Below, one piece after another: positions 55,202 to 64,000 of a stretch of 64,000 nt of DNA (position 1 is its first letter; every line of letters begins with the position of its first letter). The notes under the pieces were generated by a model. It was not told the origin of the DNA. It saw only the letters and a program-made list of their open reading frames with translations, and did no database searches. The stretch comes from Alligator mississippiensis. Lineage: Eukaryota; Chordata; Crocodylia; Alligatoridae. Where the stretch lies: contig NC_081831.1 in assembly GCF_030867095.1 (NCBI RefSeq), forward strand, positions 39,803,319 through 39,867,318, given 5' to 3'. The translations under genes and the position numbers were made by a program.

Positions 55202-56260
55202 CTTTTGTTTTTGGTTTTGCCCAAAGGCCAGTGTTCATGTCATTTTTTTCATCATGTTAATTATGTTATACTGGCTGTGTATATCTTCACAATTTTGGGA
55301 CATAGTTTGGTCAAAAGTTTATGGCCAGATCTCTAATGAAGAACAGTTTTGTCAAAGAAACTGAGGACCACCTACCTAAGGAACTGCTAAGTATTGCTTG
55401 CCAATTGTGTTAGTAGGGCAAGAACTAGGGTGACCACCTTTTCCAAATGGAAAGGTGGGACATATGCCCACCTTCCCCCACTCCCACACCAGTGTCATGG
55501 CTGTAGCAGAGCTGAGCAGAGTGGAGGGGAGTGGGGCCAGAGGTGAGCTGCTCGCTGCAGGCTCAGAGCTCCCCACCCTGCTGCCTTTCCCCTGGGGAGC
55601 TCCTTGCCAGCTGCACGCCCCCTACCTTCTTGGCAACAGTGGAGGGGAAACATCACACTACTGCCATCCCTGCTGCTGCTGGGCAGGCAGGGGGCACCTT
55701 GTCATGGTGGCGCAGCCAGTGCGGGGCTCCCAGGGCAAAAGCAGCACGGCAGGGAGCCCCAAAACTAGTGGGAAGCCTGCATCTGCCCCCACTCCAAGCA
55801 CAAATCTGGTGGGGCATGTGCTCCCCTGGTATCCACCCCTGGGAAGTGCACACAGCAGAGGGGAGCAACCCCCACAAGACAAGCCACCCATGGCTCTGTC
55901 CTGCTTCACACCCCAGGCCCCATGCACCACCCTGGCTGGCCAGCGCCTCCAGTCCCTGTCCCACTCCCTTCATCACTGTGGGGTCCTTAATCTGGGGTGG
56001 TGCCAGGAGCCCCTTTCTGGGGGTGAATGGAAGCCCATCTGGAGGGATCTGCATTGGCTGTGCAGATGTACCACTATGAGAGGTGTGTTAGCAGTGCCTG
56101 CTCAGAAGGAGCCCCTTGCCCACATAGAGTGGGCCCTCCCTTTGCCAAGGCATGAAGGCAAGGCCCTGTCTGGCAGGCTGGCTCTAGGGACTCTAGGCAC
56201 GAAGAGATCCTCAAGCTGCTACTTCCTTCCTCCTTCACAAGTGCTATGGTAGGGCCAGCT
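55202..56260. other. SASH3 upstream spacer with a possible MITE end
   Basis: CTAGGGTGACCA at 55425-55436 matches the terminal motif of the foldback element at 59505. The GC-rich stretch 55455-56252 keeps frames open on both strands without a recognised domain. No right-hand terminus was found. Confidence 0.35.
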
Positions 56261-56430
56261 GCTCTAGAGCAGCGATTGCTGTAAGAGTGGCTCATGTGAC
56301 ACAGCGGCTTCCTGCATGCTTCCTGGTGTCTGTGCCGGCAGCATTTCAGTAAGTGACACACTGGGATCTGTACTTGGTGGCTCAGCCCTCATCCCTCATC
56401 CTGCAGCCTGGCTCTTCTGGAAGGAGCACT
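56261..56430 (+). promoter_or_regulatory. SASH3: SASH3 proximal promoter / 5' UTR region
   Basis: No TATA box is evident. Two CTTCCTG (ETS-core) motifs occur near 56308-56330, as is common in TATA-less lymphoid promoters. A pyrimidine-rich stretch ending CTGCAG at 56401-56406 could be a splice acceptor, which would put the ATG in a second exon. Inference only. Confidence 0.3.

Positions 56431-64000
<7,570 letters not shown>

Noticed and set aside
55455-56252. 265-codon plus-strand frame upstream of SASH3
   Set aside because: Overlapping frames are open on both strands, composition is Ser/Pro/His/Cys-rich and no domain or splice context is visible. Likely repeat-derived.

Overview
The window reads as nuclear DNA of a sauropsid vertebrate, most likely a crocodilian and less likely a turtle. 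The support is a large multi-exon gene with canonical GT-AG introns, CR1 LINEs with a crocodilian-style 3' tail, MIR-like SINEs, hAT and Tigger-type DNA transposons, and several palindromic MITE families. The species call is an inference from repeat style and was not checked against any library.

Two host genes are supported, both on the plus strand and in the vertebrate order XPNPEP2 then SASH3. XPNPEP2 (membrane-bound X-prolyl aminopeptidase 2) is complete: 21 coding exons from 31836 to 51526 join in frame into 679 residues with every M24B active-site residue in place, and a polyadenylation signal follows at 51687. SASH3 (lymphoid SH3/SAM adaptor) enters at 56431; only its first two coding exons (residues 1-51) lie inside the window and the gene runs off the right edge.

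Layout: 1-3000 is a decayed BED-finger hAT transposon carrying a Tigger-like MITE. 3000-13400 is intergenic DNA with a possible solo LTR, a small hAT MITE, a MIR-like SINE and a short AT-rich block with a perfect RFX-type palindrome. 13485-14755 and about 18520-22124 are two 5'-truncated CR1 LINEs. 22985-25445 is a ~1 kb repeat interrupted by a Tx1-like LINE tail; a second copy in opposite orientation sits in XPNPEP2 intron 4. 25780-26790 holds older LINE remnants with a MITE nested in them. 26800-31750 is mostly unassigned, with a candidate regulatory cluster at 27441-27558. XPNPEP2 fills 31836-51700. The XPNPEP2-SASH3 spacer and SASH3 intron 1 carry further MITEs, two of them strongly palindromic.

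The two genes have unrelated jobs: a secretory/surface exopeptidase acting on Xaa-Pro peptides, and an intracellular lymphocyte adaptor. Their adjacency is synteny, not an operon. I found no RNA gene, no CRISPR array and no convincing third protein-coding gene. I did not find a new biological system. The most interesting signals are the exact 70-bp higher-order minisatellite in XPNPEP2 intron 1, the RFX-type sites, the in-frame intron still visible in the hAT fossil, the unusual C-terminus of XPNPEP2, and the foldback MITEs.
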